From Streptomyces indicus (GTDB lineage: Bacteria; Actinomycetota; Actinomycetes; Streptomycetales; Streptomycetaceae), in the NCBI RefSeq assembly GCF_900100315.1, contig NZ_FNFF01000013.1:124001-188000 (forward strand): a DNA stretch of 64,000 nt, given 5' to 3'. The translations under genes and the position numbers were made by a program. How positions within the stretch are numbered: position 1 is the stretch's first letter; each line of letters begins with the position of its first letter. Below the pieces are notes generated by a model. It did no database searches and was not told the DNA's origin. It was given only the letters and a program-made list of their open reading frames with translations. Shown here piece by piece: positions 15,938 to 23,988 of this stretch.

Positions 15938-16717
15938 TCAGAGGTCCTCTTCGCGCTCGGGCCGCCCCATGAACCAGTACGAGCCGGCCACGAGCAGCCC
16001 GCCGCCGACGATGTTGCCGGGGACGGTGAAGAGGAGGTTGCGGAGCAGATCGCCGAGGCCCGCGCCGCCGTCGAGGATCGACAGGGCGAACAGGGCCATG
16101 TTGGCCACGCAGTGCTCGAAGCCCACGGCCACGAACACCAGGACCGGGATCCAGAGCACGAAGATCTTCGCGCCGTCCCCCTTGGCCCGGTAGAACATCC
16201 AGATCGCCAGGCACACGAGGAAGTTGCAGAGCACGGCCCGCCAGAAGAGCTGGCCGCCGTCGAGCGTCTCCTTGCCGTGCACCATCTCGGCGAGCATCGC
16301 GCGGGCCGGCGCGGTGGAGACCACTCCGGAGGCGTGCACCATGGCGCCGAAGAGGAAGGCGCCGACGAAGTTCCCGAACAGGGAGAGCGACCAGCTGCCC
16401 ACGAGATCGCGCGCTCCGGTGCGCCCGGTGAGCGAGCCGATCAGCATCACCATGACGTTGCTGGTGAACAGCTGGGCACCGGCGAACATCACGATGGTCA
16501 GCGCGATCGGGAAGACCAGGCCTTCGAGGAGTTTCGTGGCCGCCGAACCGGCCGACACGAAGGGCGAGACGGCGACCAGGAGCAGCACCTCGCCGATGCC
16601 GATGTACGCGCCCGCGAGGACCGCGGAGACGAAGTAGCGCGGGGTCCGCCGCAGGTCGTGCGCCTTGTGGGCGGCCTGCTCGGACGTCTCTGCCACGTTC
16701 TTCGCAATGCTGGTCAC
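15938..16717 (-). CDS. formate/nitrite transporter (FNT) family channel
   Basis: 259-aa FNT-family pentameric anion channel. About six membrane helices, an N-terminal cytoplasmic helix (MTSIAKNVAETSEQAAHKAH), the slit-loop motif FAGAQLFTSNVMVM and the central-pore His in GFEHCVANM. It could carry nitrite, formate or another small monocarboxylate; the sequence alone does not separate these. GTG start at 16717. Stands alone, reading toward sufR with 175 bp between. Confidence 0.9.
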   Translation of the reverse strand: MTSIAKNVAETSEQAAHKAHDLRRTPRYFVSAVLAGAYIGIGEVLLLVAVSPFVSAGSAATKLLEGLVFPIALTIVMFAGAQLFTSNVMVMLIGSLTGRTGARDLVGSWSLSLFGNFVGAFLFGAMVHASGVVSTAPARAMLAEMVHGKETLDGGQLFWRAVLCNFLVCLAIWMFYRAKGDGAKIFVLWIPVLVFVAVGFEHCVANMALFALSILDGGAGLGDLLRNLLFTVPGNIVGGGLLVAGSYWFMGRPEREEDL

Positions 16718-16815
16718 ATATCGACGCTAGGCCCGCAAGGGACCCGCTTCGGACAGAAAAGGTCACCAATGACCGGACCTGCGGACCCGGCGGCCCGGGA
16801 CCTGCGGCCCGTCCT

Positions 16816-16821
16816 TAGACT
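16816..16821 (+). promoter_or_regulatory. -10-like TAGACT before the ABC ATPase gene
   Basis: TAGACT ends 8 nt before the ATG at 16830 and no Shine-Dalgarno sequence is visible, so the ABC operon may be transcribed as a leaderless mRNA. Confidence 0.45.
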
Positions 16822-16829
16822 CTGACCTC

Positions 16830-17753
16830 ATGCGAAGCGAGCCCGTCGTCCAGCTCACCTCCGTGGTGAAGCGGTACGGCAGCAAGACCGCCGTGGACGG
16901 CCTGGACCTGGAGGCCGCGGCGGGCATCACCGCCGTCCTCGGTCCCAACGGCGCCGGCAAGACCACCACGATCGAGACCTGCGAGGGCTACCGGAAGCCG
17001 GACGCCGGCACGGTCCGCGTCCTCGGCCTCGACCCGGTAGGGCAGGCCGCCGAGTTGCGGCCGCGGATCGGTGTGATGCTCCAGTCCGGCGGGGTCTACT
17101 CCGGCGCCCGCGCCGACGAGATGCTCCGCCATGTCGCCAAGCTGCACGCCCACCCGCTGGACGTGGATGCGCTCATCGAGCGTCTGGGGCTTGGCAGTTG
17201 CGGCCGTACGACGTATCGCCGGCTCTCCGGCGGCCAGCAGCAGCGCCTCGCGCTCGCGCTCGCCGTGGTGGGCCGTCCCGAGCTGGTCTTCCTCGACGAG
17301 CCCACCGCGGGCCTCGACCCGCAGGCCCGCCGCGCCACCTGGGATCTCGTACGGGAGCTGCGCGCCGACGGCGTGAGCGTCATCCTCACCACGCACCACA
17401 TGGACGAGGCCGAGCAGCTCGCGGACGATGTCGCGATCATCGACGCGGGCAGGGTCATCGCGCAGGGCAGCCCGGAGCAGCTGTGCAAGGGCGGCGCCGA
17501 GAACACCCTGCGCTTCTCCGGACGCCCCGGCCTCGACATCGCCTCCCTCCTCAAGGCCCTCCCCATGGACACGCAGGCCGCCGAGCTCACCCCGGGCTCG
17601 TACCGCGTGACGGGGACGGTCGATCCCCAGCTGCTCGCGACCGTGACCACCTGGTGCGCCCAGCACGGCGTGATGCCCGACCGGATCTCGGTGGAGCGGC
17701 ACACGCTCGAGGACGTCTTCCTGGAGCTGACCGGCAAGGAGCTGCGCGGATGA
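16830..17753 (+). CDS. ABC transporter ATP-binding protein (ABC-2 exporter type)
   Basis: 307-aa ATPase with Walker A GPNGAGKTTT, signature LSGGQQQRLALAL, Walker B LVFLDEPTAGLDP and the H-loop LTTHHMDEAEQL. The spacing and a C-terminal 80-residue extension (about 225-307) resemble the DrrA/CcmA-like export ATPases. It overlaps its permease by ATGA (17750-17753). The substrate is unknown; drug, lipid or haem export are all possible. Lack of a Shine-Dalgarno suggests a leaderless transcript. Confidence 0.92.
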   Translation: MRSEPVVQLTSVVKRYGSKTAVDGLDLEAAAGITAVLGPNGAGKTTTIETCEGYRKPDAGTVRVLGLDPVGQAAELRPRIGVMLQSGGVYSGARADEMLRHVAKLHAHPLDVDALIERLGLGSCGRTTYRRLSGGQQQRLALALAVVGRPELVFLDEPTAGLDPQARRATWDLVRELRADGVSVILTTHHMDEAEQLADDVAIIDAGRVIAQGSPEQLCKGGAENTLRFSGRPGLDIASLLKALPMDTQAAELTPGSYRVTGTVDPQLLATVTTWCAQHGVMPDRISVERHTLEDVFLELTGKELRG

Positions 17754-18517
17754 GCACCGGTACGTACAGCCCGAAGCCGGGGGCCGCCCCGATGGGGCGC
17801 ATGATCACCGCCCAGGCGCTCTTCGAGACGAAGATGCTGCTGCGCAACGGCGAGCAACTGCTCCTGACGGTGGTCATCCCGTCGCTGCTCCTCGTGCTCT
17901 TCTCCTCGGTCGACATCATCGACACGGGCTCGGGCAAGTCGGTGGACTTCCTCGCCCCCGGCATCCTCGCGCTCGCGGTGATGTCCACGGCGTTCACCGG
18001 GCAGGCCATCTCCACCGGTTTCGAGCGGCGTTACGGAGTCCTCAAGCGCCTGGGCACCTCACCGCTCCCCCGCTGGGCCCTGATGACGGCCAAGACCTTG
18101 TCCGTCCTGGTCATCGAGGTCCTCCAGATCGCCCTGCTCACCGCCATCGCCTTCGCGCTCGGCTGGTCCCCGCAGGGCAACCCCTTCGCGGTCGTCCTGC
18201 TCCTGATCCTCGGCACGGCGGCCTTCTCCGGGCTCGGCCTGCTCATGGCGGGGACGCTCAAGGCCGAGGCGACGCTGGCCGCCGCCAACCTGGTCTTCCT
18301 GCTGCTCCTGGTCGGCGGCGGCGTGATCGTCCCGCTGGACAAGTTCCCTGACGCGGCCCAGAACGTGCTCGGGCTGCTGCCCATCTCGGCCCTGTCGGAC
18401 GGGCTGCGCGATGTGCTGCAACACGGCGCGGGGATGCCCTGGGGGAACCTGGCGATCCTCGCGGTGTGGGCGGTGCTCGGGCTCGGTGCGGCGGCGCGGT
18501 TCTTCCGCTGGGAGTGA
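17750..18517 (+). CDS. ABC-2 type transporter permease
   Basis: 255-aa permease with about six hydrophobic segments and the ABC-2 signature region (GTAAFSGLGLLMAGTLKAEATLAAANLVFLLL; LLPISALSDGLRDVL). Pairs with the ATPase it overlaps; one ATPase and one short permease suggest a homodimeric exporter. The start ATG at 17750 is fixed by the 4-nt overlap. Confidence 0.9.
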   Translation: MSTGTYSPKPGAAPMGRMITAQALFETKMLLRNGEQLLLTVVIPSLLLVLFSSVDIIDTGSGKSVDFLAPGILALAVMSTAFTGQAISTGFERRYGVLKRLGTSPLPRWALMTAKTLSVLVIEVLQIALLTAIAFALGWSPQGNPFAVVLLLILGTAAFSGLGLLMAGTLKAEATLAAANLVFLLLLVGGGVIVPLDKFPDAAQNVLGLLPISALSDGLRDVLQHGAGMPWGNLAILAVWAVLGLGAAARFFRWE

Positions 18518-18537
18518 GGGCTCCCGCGGCGGCCCTC
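18516..18537. terminator. hairpin between convergent ABC permease genes
   Basis: GAGGGC / GCCCTC arms, 6 bp, with a 10-nt loop, lying on the permease stop codon and between convergent genes. Confidence 0.4.
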
Positions 18538-18539
18538 GC

Positions 18540-19559
18540 CTACAGCCGCCGCTTCGTCCACCAGAAGCAGAACCCGGTGAGCCCCAGCGCCAGCGCCGCG
18601 TAGATCCCGGTCTCGGCCCACTGGAACGGCCAGTACCGGCTCGCCGGGTGGTACGTGGCCTCCTGCCGGTACCCGAGTCGGTTGGCCGTGTCGGTCACGC
18701 ACTGCATCGCCTCGCCCGGACTCGGCGCGCGGTCGCAGCGGGCCATGTCCGCGTCGGGCAGGTCGATCAGCGGCACCGTCCGGCCGTCCTTGTCGACGGT
18801 GCGGCTGGACAGGATCCACGCCCCGGGGTCCGCCACCCTGGCCTGCGTGTGCAGCAGCCCGCCCTCGCCCACCCCGTCGATGTTCCGGGTGGAGAAGGCC
18901 GAGGTGGTCGTCACCGGCTCGGCGAGCTGCGGCCGTACGAAGGTCGGCATCGCGATCTGGACCAGTGCGAACACGGCGAGCGTCAGCGCCATCGCGGGCA
19001 GCGCACGCCGTACGAGCATCCCGACGGTCACCCCGAGGGCGAACGCGAACGCCGCGTACCCGACCGGGACGATGCCCCGGGTGGCGAACACGATGGCCTC
19101 CAGACGCGGATAGCTGTCCACCGCGCTCTTGTCGAGCGGGCTCGCCCACCACGTCACCGCGAGCGTGCCGATCCCCGCCGCCGCCATCGCCGCGAGGCCG
19201 ACGAGCGCCACCTTCGCCGCCAGCCAGCGGGTACGGCGCACGCTCTGCGTCCACGCCATGCGGAAGGTGCCGGTCTCCAGCTCGCGCGCCACCAGCGGCG
19301 CGCCCCAGAACAGCCCGATCAGGGCGGGCAGCAGGAGCAGCAGCCCGCTCACGCCGAGGAACGCGGACTGGTGGCTGTCGAGGAACCGGTCGAGGAACCG
19401 CGCGCATCCGTCGGCATGGCCCGCGCAGCCCGAGATCCCCTTCGCGTAGTCGTCCGCCAGGCCGGGGCCGGTCAGCGCGAGCGCGGCCCCGAACACCGTC
19501 AGGACACCGGCCATCATCAGGGCCGGGCCCCGGAACTGCCGCCAGGTCAGCCAGATCAT
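18540..19559 (-). CDS. ABC transporter permease (ABC-2 family), GntR-controlled
   Basis: 339-aa membrane protein with about six helices and a large soluble loop (about 210-300) containing two Cys (MARCDRAPS, MQCVTD). The N-terminal half has another pair (SGCAGHADGCARF) in a loop, so extracytoplasmic disulfides are possible. The motif LVARELETGTFRMAWTQSVRRTRWLAAK is the ABC-2 permease cytoplasmic loop. Last gene of the GntR-ATPase-permease operon (4-nt overlap with the ATPase). Such YtrA-type systems respond to cell-wall-active compounds in other Gram-positives; here that is inference. Confidence 0.85.
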   Translation of the reverse strand: MIWLTWRQFRGPALMMAGVLTVFGAALALTGPGLADDYAKGISGCAGHADGCARFLDRFLDSHQSAFLGVSGLLLLLPALIGLFWGAPLVARELETGTFRMAWTQSVRRTRWLAAKVALVGLAAMAAAGIGTLAVTWWASPLDKSAVDSYPRLEAIVFATRGIVPVGYAAFAFALGVTVGMLVRRALPAMALTLAVFALVQIAMPTFVRPQLAEPVTTTSAFSTRNIDGVGEGGLLHTQARVADPGAWILSSRTVDKDGRTVPLIDLPDADMARCDRAPSPGEAMQCVTDTANRLGYRQEATYHPASRYWPFQWAETGIYAALALGLTGFCFWWTKRRL

Positions 19560-20461
19560 CGCTGCACCTCCAGCCGGGGGCGCCGCACCGCGGGTGCGGT
19601 CCGGTCCATGTAGGCGAGGACCAGGTCCTCGAGGTTGATCCCGTCCACGCTCCAGCTCGGGTCATGGATCGGCTCCTCCGTGCGTACGAGGAGGGTGGTC
19701 TGGCGGTCGGTGTGGCGGGCGGAGATCACCTGCTGATGTGCGGGCAGCCGGTCCGGATCGCGCCGCGCCCCGACCAGGCGGTGGTGGGTGGCGAGCAGCT
19801 CGTCGAGGTCTCCGGCCACCTGGACGCGGGAGTCGACGAGCACCACGAGGTAGTCGCAGGCCCGCTCCACGTCGGAGACGAGGTGCGAGGAGAGCACCAC
19901 GCTCAGCTCGTGCTCGGCGACGGCCTCCATGAGCAGCTGCATGAACTCCCGCCGCGCGAGGGGGTCGAGGGCCGCAACGGGCTCGTCGAGGATGAGCAGC
20001 TCGGGCCGTTTGGCGAGCGCCAGGGTGAGGGCGAGCTGGGCGCGCTGGCCGCCGGAGAGGGTGCCGGCGCGCTGCTTCGGGTCGAGCCCGAGGCGCGCGA
20101 CGCGTTCCCGCGCCGCCGCGTCGTCCCACGCGGGGTTGAGCCGGCGGCCGAGCGCGAGGTGGTCGGCGACGGTGAGCCGTGCGTAGGCCGGGGTGTCCTG
20201 GGCGACGAAGCCGACCCGGGCGAGCTGGGCCACGTCGGCGGCGGACGGGCCGCCGCACACCTCGATGCTGCCCGCGCTCGGCGCGAGCAGCCCGGCCGCG
20301 AGGTTCAACAGGGTGGACTTGCCCGCCCCGTTGGGCCCGACGAGTCCGACGACCCGGCCCGCGGGCAGGTCGAGGTCGCAGTCCTGGAGCGCCCAGCGCT
20401 GCCGGTACTTCTTGCCGAGGCCGCGGGCGCGTATGACGGAGTCTCGTAAGCCGGTGCTCAC
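19556..20461 (-). CDS. ABC transporter ATP-binding protein, GntR-controlled
   Basis: 301-aa ATPase: Walker A GPNGAGKSTLLN, signature LSGGQRAQLALTL, Walker B LLILDEPVAALDPLARRE, H-loop VVLSSHLVSDVERAC. A C-terminal 80-residue domain follows (about 220-301), as in exporter ATPases. The start is GTG at 20461, overlapping the regulator TGA (GTGA); the stop overlaps the permease start, so the three genes are translationally coupled. Confidence 0.92.
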   Translation of the reverse strand: MSTGLRDSVIRARGLGKKYRQRWALQDCDLDLPAGRVVGLVGPNGAGKSTLLNLAAGLLAPSAGSIEVCGGPSAADVAQLARVGFVAQDTPAYARLTVADHLALGRRLNPAWDDAAARERVARLGLDPKQRAGTLSGGQRAQLALTLALAKRPELLILDEPVAALDPLARREFMQLLMEAVAEHELSVVLSSHLVSDVERACDYLVVLVDSRVQVAGDLDELLATHHRLVGARRDPDRLPAHQQVISARHTDRQTTLLVRTEEPIHDPSWSVDGINLEDLVLAYMDRTAPAVRRPRLEVQR

Positions 20462-20847
20462 GCTACGTCCTCTCCGGCACCTCGAAAGGTGCTCAGGAAC
20501 AGGGCCTCGATGCTCTCCTCGTCGAGGCCGGCGAGACGTGCCTTGGTGAGCCAGCGCTCCAGGTCCTTGCGGAGCGGGCCGTGGGCCGACAGGGACTTGT
20601 CGGCGAGGGTGCGCGTCACGAAGGTGCCCACGCCGGGCCGCGCCGCGACGAGCCCCTTGTGCTCCAGCTCGCGATAGGCCTTGAGGACGGTGTTGGGGTT
20701 GATCGCCAACTGGCTCGCCACCTCCTTGACCGTCGGCAGCCGGTCCCCTTCCTTCAGCAGTCCGAGCCGCAGCGCGTGCCGCACCTGCTGGACGAGCTGC
20801 TGATACGGCGAGAGTCCGGAGCGCCCGTTCAGATGGAACTCGATCAC
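20458..20847 (-). CDS. GntR-family (YtrA subfamily) repressor
   Basis: 129-aa regulator. The N-terminal winged helix (about 10-75) carries SPYQQLVQQVRHALRLG and LPTVKEVASQLAINPNTVLKAYRELEHKGLV, the GntR signature. Only a short helical C-terminal tail follows, as in the YtrA subfamily that controls ABC operons. GTG start at 20847 with GGAGGT at 4-nt spacing. Upstream is a GCTAG-TTGG-CTAGC inverted repeat, the likely autoregulatory operator. Confidence 0.92.
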   Translation of the reverse strand: MIEFHLNGRSGLSPYQQLVQQVRHALRLGLLKEGDRLPTVKEVASQLAINPNTVLKAYRELEHKGLVAARPGVGTFVTRTLADKSLSAHGPLRKDLERWLTKARLAGLDEESIEALFLSTFRGAGEDVA

Positions 20848-20861
20848 GGCACCTCCATTTA

Positions 20862-20875
20862 GCTAGTTGGCTAGC
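20862..20875. promoter_or_regulatory. candidate GntR operator GCTAG-N4-CTAGC
   Basis: Perfect 5-bp inverted repeat in an AT-richer patch 15-28 bp upstream of the GntR start codon, just before its ribosome-binding site. Confidence 0.6.
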
Positions 20876-21004
20876 ACTTTAGGCTCCTGGGTTCCTGAGC
20901 CGTCAAGACCTGCGTCACGTATCGCCGTAGACAAAAAGGACTCAACTGTCACGTAACGGGCGCGAGATGGCGACCCTCGTGAAAACTTGCACAAGGCCGC
21001 CCCC

Positions 21005-21010
21005 TACGAT
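21005..21010 (+). promoter_or_regulatory. -10 of ctaA (TACGAT), leaderless
   Basis: TACGAT ends 6 nt before the GTG at 21017 and there is no Shine-Dalgarno; this supports that GTG as both transcription and translation start. Confidence 0.55.
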
Positions 21011-21016
21011 GGGCCC

Positions 21017-22015
21017 GTGCCAAACGTGACCCGAGCCGACGTCGCTCAAGCCGTGCGCAACCCGCTCGCTTTCATCGCCGAGCGCTGGACCCCGTCACAG
21101 CGGATCCTCCAGCGGGCGATCCTCGCGTCCCTCGTGATGAACGTCCTCATCGTCGTGACCGGCGGCGCCGTCCGCCTCACGGGCTCGGGCCTCGGCTGCC
21201 CGACCTGGCCGAAGTGCACCGACGACTCGCTGACCGCGACCGCCGAGATGGGCTTCCACGGCGTCATCGAGTTCGGCAACCGCATGCTGACGTACGTGCT
21301 GTGCGCGGCGGTCGGCTGGGCGATCATCGCGGCACGCTCCACGAAGCCGCGCCGGCGCAGCCTCACGCGCCTGGGCTGGACGCAGTTCTGGCTGGTCATG
21401 AGCAACGCCGTGCTCGGCGGCATCGTGGTGCTCGTCGGCCTCAACCCGTACACGGTCGCGGCCCACTTCATGCTCTCCACCACGCTGATCACGGTCGCGA
21501 CGGTGATGTGGCAGCGCGCCCGCGAGGGCGACGCGGCGCCGCGTCCGCTGGTGGGCAAGTCGGTGCAGCAGCTGGTGTGGTTCCTGACCGTCGCGGCCGG
21601 GCTGCTGGTCGCCGTCGGCACCGTGGTCACCGGCGCGGGCCCGCACGCGGGCGACTCGAGCGAGGTGCACCGCATCCCGCTGAACTGGGAGGACGTCTCC
21701 AAGCTGCACGCGGTCCTCGCGTGGGTCGTGGTCTCCCTGACCTTCGCCCTGTGGTTCGTCCTGAAGGCCGTCGACGCCCCGCCGGGACCGCTGCGCCGCA
21801 CCCGCGACCTCTTCCTGATCCTCCTGGCCCAGGGCGTGATCGGCTACGTCCAGTACTTCACGGACCTCCCCGAGGTCCTGGTCGGCGCCCACATGCTCGG
21901 CTCGTGCCTGGTCTGGATCGCGATCGTCCGCGTCCTTCTCTCCCTGCGGGAGCGCCCGGAGCTCGAGCTCTCGCTGCCGTCCCAGGGCGAGGCCCAGCTG
22001 ACGGGCGCGCGCTAG
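21017..22015 (+). CDS. ctaA: haem A synthase (COX15/CtaA)
   Basis: 332-aa eight-helix membrane enzyme that oxidises the haem O methyl group to a formyl, giving haem A for the aa3 cytochrome oxidase. Visible landmarks are GGAVRLTGSGLGCPTWPKC near the first helix (conserved Cys pair facing outside), the haem-ligand His residues in EMGFHGVIEFGNR, TVAAHFMLSTT, VSKLHAVLAW and VLVGAHMLGS. The GTG at 21017 is preferred over the TTG at 20987 because the -10 TACGAT lies between them. Functional partner of ctaB, 2 kb away. Confidence 0.93.
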   Translation: MPNVTRADVAQAVRNPLAFIAERWTPSQRILQRAILASLVMNVLIVVTGGAVRLTGSGLGCPTWPKCTDDSLTATAEMGFHGVIEFGNRMLTYVLCAAVGWAIIAARSTKPRRRSLTRLGWTQFWLVMSNAVLGGIVVLVGLNPYTVAAHFMLSTTLITVATVMWQRAREGDAAPRPLVGKSVQQLVWFLTVAAGLLVAVGTVVTGAGPHAGDSSEVHRIPLNWEDVSKLHAVLAWVVVSLTFALWFVLKAVDAPPGPLRRTRDLFLILLAQGVIGYVQYFTDLPEVLVGAHMLGSCLVWIAIVRVLLSLRERPELELSLPSQGEAQLTGAR

Positions 22016-22033
22016 GCCGTTCCTGGCCCGGCC

Positions 22034-22079
22034 GGCGCGGAGCCGTCAGCGCCGTCGGCGCGGAGCCCTCAGCCGCGCC
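22034..22079. repeat. two 23-bp tandem repeats over the amidohydrolase stop codon
   Basis: 22034-22056 and 22057-22079 both begin GGCGCGGAGCC and contain a TCAGC that reads as TGA on the minus strand; the second holds the real stop (22069-22071). Confidence 0.7.
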
Positions 22080-23355
22080 GCACCCGCGCGGCCGGATCGT
22101 CCTGAGCCGGGACCCGCGGCGTCGGCGCGGTGGGCGCGGGCCCTGTAAGCGTGGGTCCGGCGGGTCCTGTGGTTCCTGCGAGTCCGACGGGCATCAGGCG
22201 TGCGCCGGACCCGTGCGACACGTCCCTCCCCGCCTCGTACGGCGGGCGTGACACCGGCTGACCGGTCTGCCGTTCGGCCAGGCCGTACACTCGCTCCGCG
22301 TTCCCCGCCGCGATCATCGCCGCCACCCGCTCCGCGTCCGTGCGCGACCAGGCGCCGTCGGCGACCCAGCCGCCCAGGACCCGCCCCACGGCCTCGCGGT
22401 AGGCGCGGGCGGCGACCACGTGGAGTTCGGGCAGGCCGCGTGCGCCACTGGAGAACAACAGCTTTCCGAACGGGGCGAGTTCGAGCAGCTCCGCGAAGAC
22501 CGCCGGGCCGCGCGCCCCCGACCGCACCAGAGCGGGGCCCAGATCCGCGTAGACATGCGGGAAGATCCCGGCCAGGTGGGCCGCGTGCCGGTGGTACGGG
22601 TAGCCGTGCAGCAGGACGAGGTCGGTGCCGAGCCCGGCCGTCGCCCGCGCGAACCGGGTCAGATAGGGGCCCGGATCGCCCGCCCCGGTGTGCAGTTGGA
22701 GCGGAAGCCCGCTGGCCACGCCCATCCACAGCAGGTGCCGCAGCAGCACCGGATCGGTCAGCTTCCCGCCGACCTGCCGCGCCGCCAGCCACCGCCCGGC
22801 GGCCCCGCCCACCTCCCCCGCGTCCGGCGGCTCGGGAGCGAGGGCCAGGCCGTGGCGTACGCCCGCCACCGAACTGAAGGCGATCGCTCCCGAGGCCGCG
22901 CCGTGCACGGACTCGGCCAGATTGCCCAGGAAGGACTCGACGGTCCCCGAGGTGTCGGCGACCTGTTCGGCGAGCAGCTCGAGGCGCACGATCTCGTGCG
23001 CCCGCGCCCCGCCCGCCGCGCCTAGCTCGGCCGGTCCCGTGAGGTCGTCGGGCAGTCCGGTGTCGACGAGGTACGCGGTGATGCCGCTGCCGCGCAGCAG
23101 CCGCCGCTCCGCCTCCACCACCCCGAGCTCGCGGCGCCGCGCGAGATAGTGCGGCGCAGGACAGTGCGGCTCGAGGTCGAGCAGGGGCGGGCACCAGCGG
23201 CGTACGGCGAAGCCCGTCTGGGTGTCGAAGAAGGTGGTGCCGGGCGCGGGCGGGCCTTCCCCGCGGCCGAGATGCGCCTCGAACGTGCCGAGCCCGAGCT
23301 CGGCGCGCAGCACGCCGTGGCAGTACTGGTCCACCAGGGACGGGGTGTCGATCAT
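22069..23355 (-). CDS. amidohydrolase-family protein
   Basis: 428-aa protein with the TIM-barrel amidohydrolase fold of the amidohydro_2 group. The visible metal or active-site motifs are LQLHTGAGDPGP (first strand His), LLHGYPYHRHAAHLAGIFPHVYADLGP, and a late FSSGARGLPELH where the family's Asp usually sits (SSD is replaced by SSG, so catalysis is uncertain). A disordered Gly/Pro/Thr tail of about 50 residues ends in arginines and runs into a 23-bp repeat. Substrate unknown; relatives are often paired with glutamine-synthetase-like enzymes, but none is next to it here. Confidence 0.75.
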   Translation of the reverse strand: MIDTPSLVDQYCHGVLRAELGLGTFEAHLGRGEGPPAPGTTFFDTQTGFAVRRWCPPLLDLEPHCPAPHYLARRRELGVVEAERRLLRGSGITAYLVDTGLPDDLTGPAELGAAGGARAHEIVRLELLAEQVADTSGTVESFLGNLAESVHGAASGAIAFSSVAGVRHGLALAPEPPDAGEVGGAAGRWLAARQVGGKLTDPVLLRHLLWMGVASGLPLQLHTGAGDPGPYLTRFARATAGLGTDLVLLHGYPYHRHAAHLAGIFPHVYADLGPALVRSGARGPAVFAELLELAPFGKLLFSSGARGLPELHVVAARAYREAVGRVLGGWVADGAWSRTDAERVAAMIAAGNAERVYGLAERQTGQPVSRPPYEAGRDVSHGSGARLMPVGLAGTTGPAGPTLTGPAPTAPTPRVPAQDDPAARVRRG

Positions 23356-23455
23356 CCGGGGCTCCCTGTGCTGGACCGTTACTCCCTACGGTCCTAACGC
23401 CCGAGCCCCGCTCCAGGTGTTGCCCGCCGCCGATTCGGCAGGCCTGCCGTTGGGA

Positions 23456-23508
23456 GAACGGCAGACCGAAGGCCCGGCCACGCGGGAACGGCAGACCGAA
23501 GGCCCGGC
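23456..23508. repeat. 23-bp direct repeat carrying terminator arms
   Basis: GAACGGCAGACCGAAGGCCCGGC occurs at 23456-23478 and 23486-23508 (30-bp period). The second copy forms the left arm of the hairpin 23499-23534. Confidence 0.8.
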
Positions 23509-23534
23509 AGCTCCTTGCAGAACGGCCGGGCCTT
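23499..23534 (-). terminator. terminator of the 117-aa protein gene
   Basis: AAGGCCCGGC ... GCCGGGCCTT, 10-bp perfect stem with a 16-nt loop, 10 nt past the stop at 23545. Confidence 0.6.
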
Positions 23535-23544
23535 CCCGAACGTG

Positions 23545-23898
23545 TCAGCCGTTCTTCGGACCGCCGACCTGGATCCCGGCCATCCGCGACCACTCGTACG
23601 GGCCGGTCTTCACGCGCGCCGCGAACTCGCCGTCGAACTCCTCGTGCACGGTGACCCCGGCCTTCGCCACGGCCGCCTCGGCCACCACGTTGCTGGTGGC
23701 GACGAGGTCGCCCCAGGCGCCGTCCTGCCCGACGAGCACGATCCGCGTGCCGCGCTCGCCCATGTATGCGAGCTGGGCCTCGGCCCCGCCGTGCTCCTTG
23801 GCGAACGCGCCGATCCGCTTGGCCAGCTTGGCCGCGGTGCGCTCGTCCTTGGTGCCCTTGCCCTCGGGGGCCGCCGTATCCGTCTTGGTCTCTGCCAT
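23545..23898 (-). CDS. conserved small protein of unknown function
   Basis: 117-aa soluble, charged protein that I recognise only as a conserved actinobacterial type. A Lys/Asp/Glu-rich start is followed by KLAKRIGAFAKEHGG, then a compact alpha/beta region (TRIVLVGQDGAWGDLVATSNVVAEAAVAKAG) and GPYEWSRMAGIQVGG near the end. No Cys, signal peptide or membrane segment. TAGCAT ends 7 nt before the ATG at 23898, so a leaderless transcript is likely. It lies between ctaB and the amidohydrolase. Confidence 0.8.
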   Translation of the reverse strand: MAETKTDTAAPEGKGTKDERTAAKLAKRIGAFAKEHGGAEAQLAYMGERGTRIVLVGQDGAWGDLVATSNVVAEAAVAKAGVTVHEEFDGEFAARVKTGPYEWSRMAGIQVGGPKNG

Positions 23899-23933
23899 GA
23901 GCAGGATGCTACCGACGGGTAGTGAAACGCGCG

Positions 23934-23973
23934 ACGCCCGGGTCACGTGGCCTCGGCCACGCCACCCGGGCGT
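23934..23973 (-). terminator. ctaB terminator
   Basis: ACGCCCGGGT / ACCCGGGCGT outer stem and GTGGCC / GGCCAC inner stem form one long hairpin just past the ctaB stop (23989) and upstream of the small-protein promoter. Confidence 0.75.
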
Positions 23974-23988
23974 TCGAAGAGCAGCGGC

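Noticed and set aside
16830..20847. The two ABC systems as one transporter
   Set aside because: They are convergent, each has its own ATPase-permease coupling, and a hairpin separates them.
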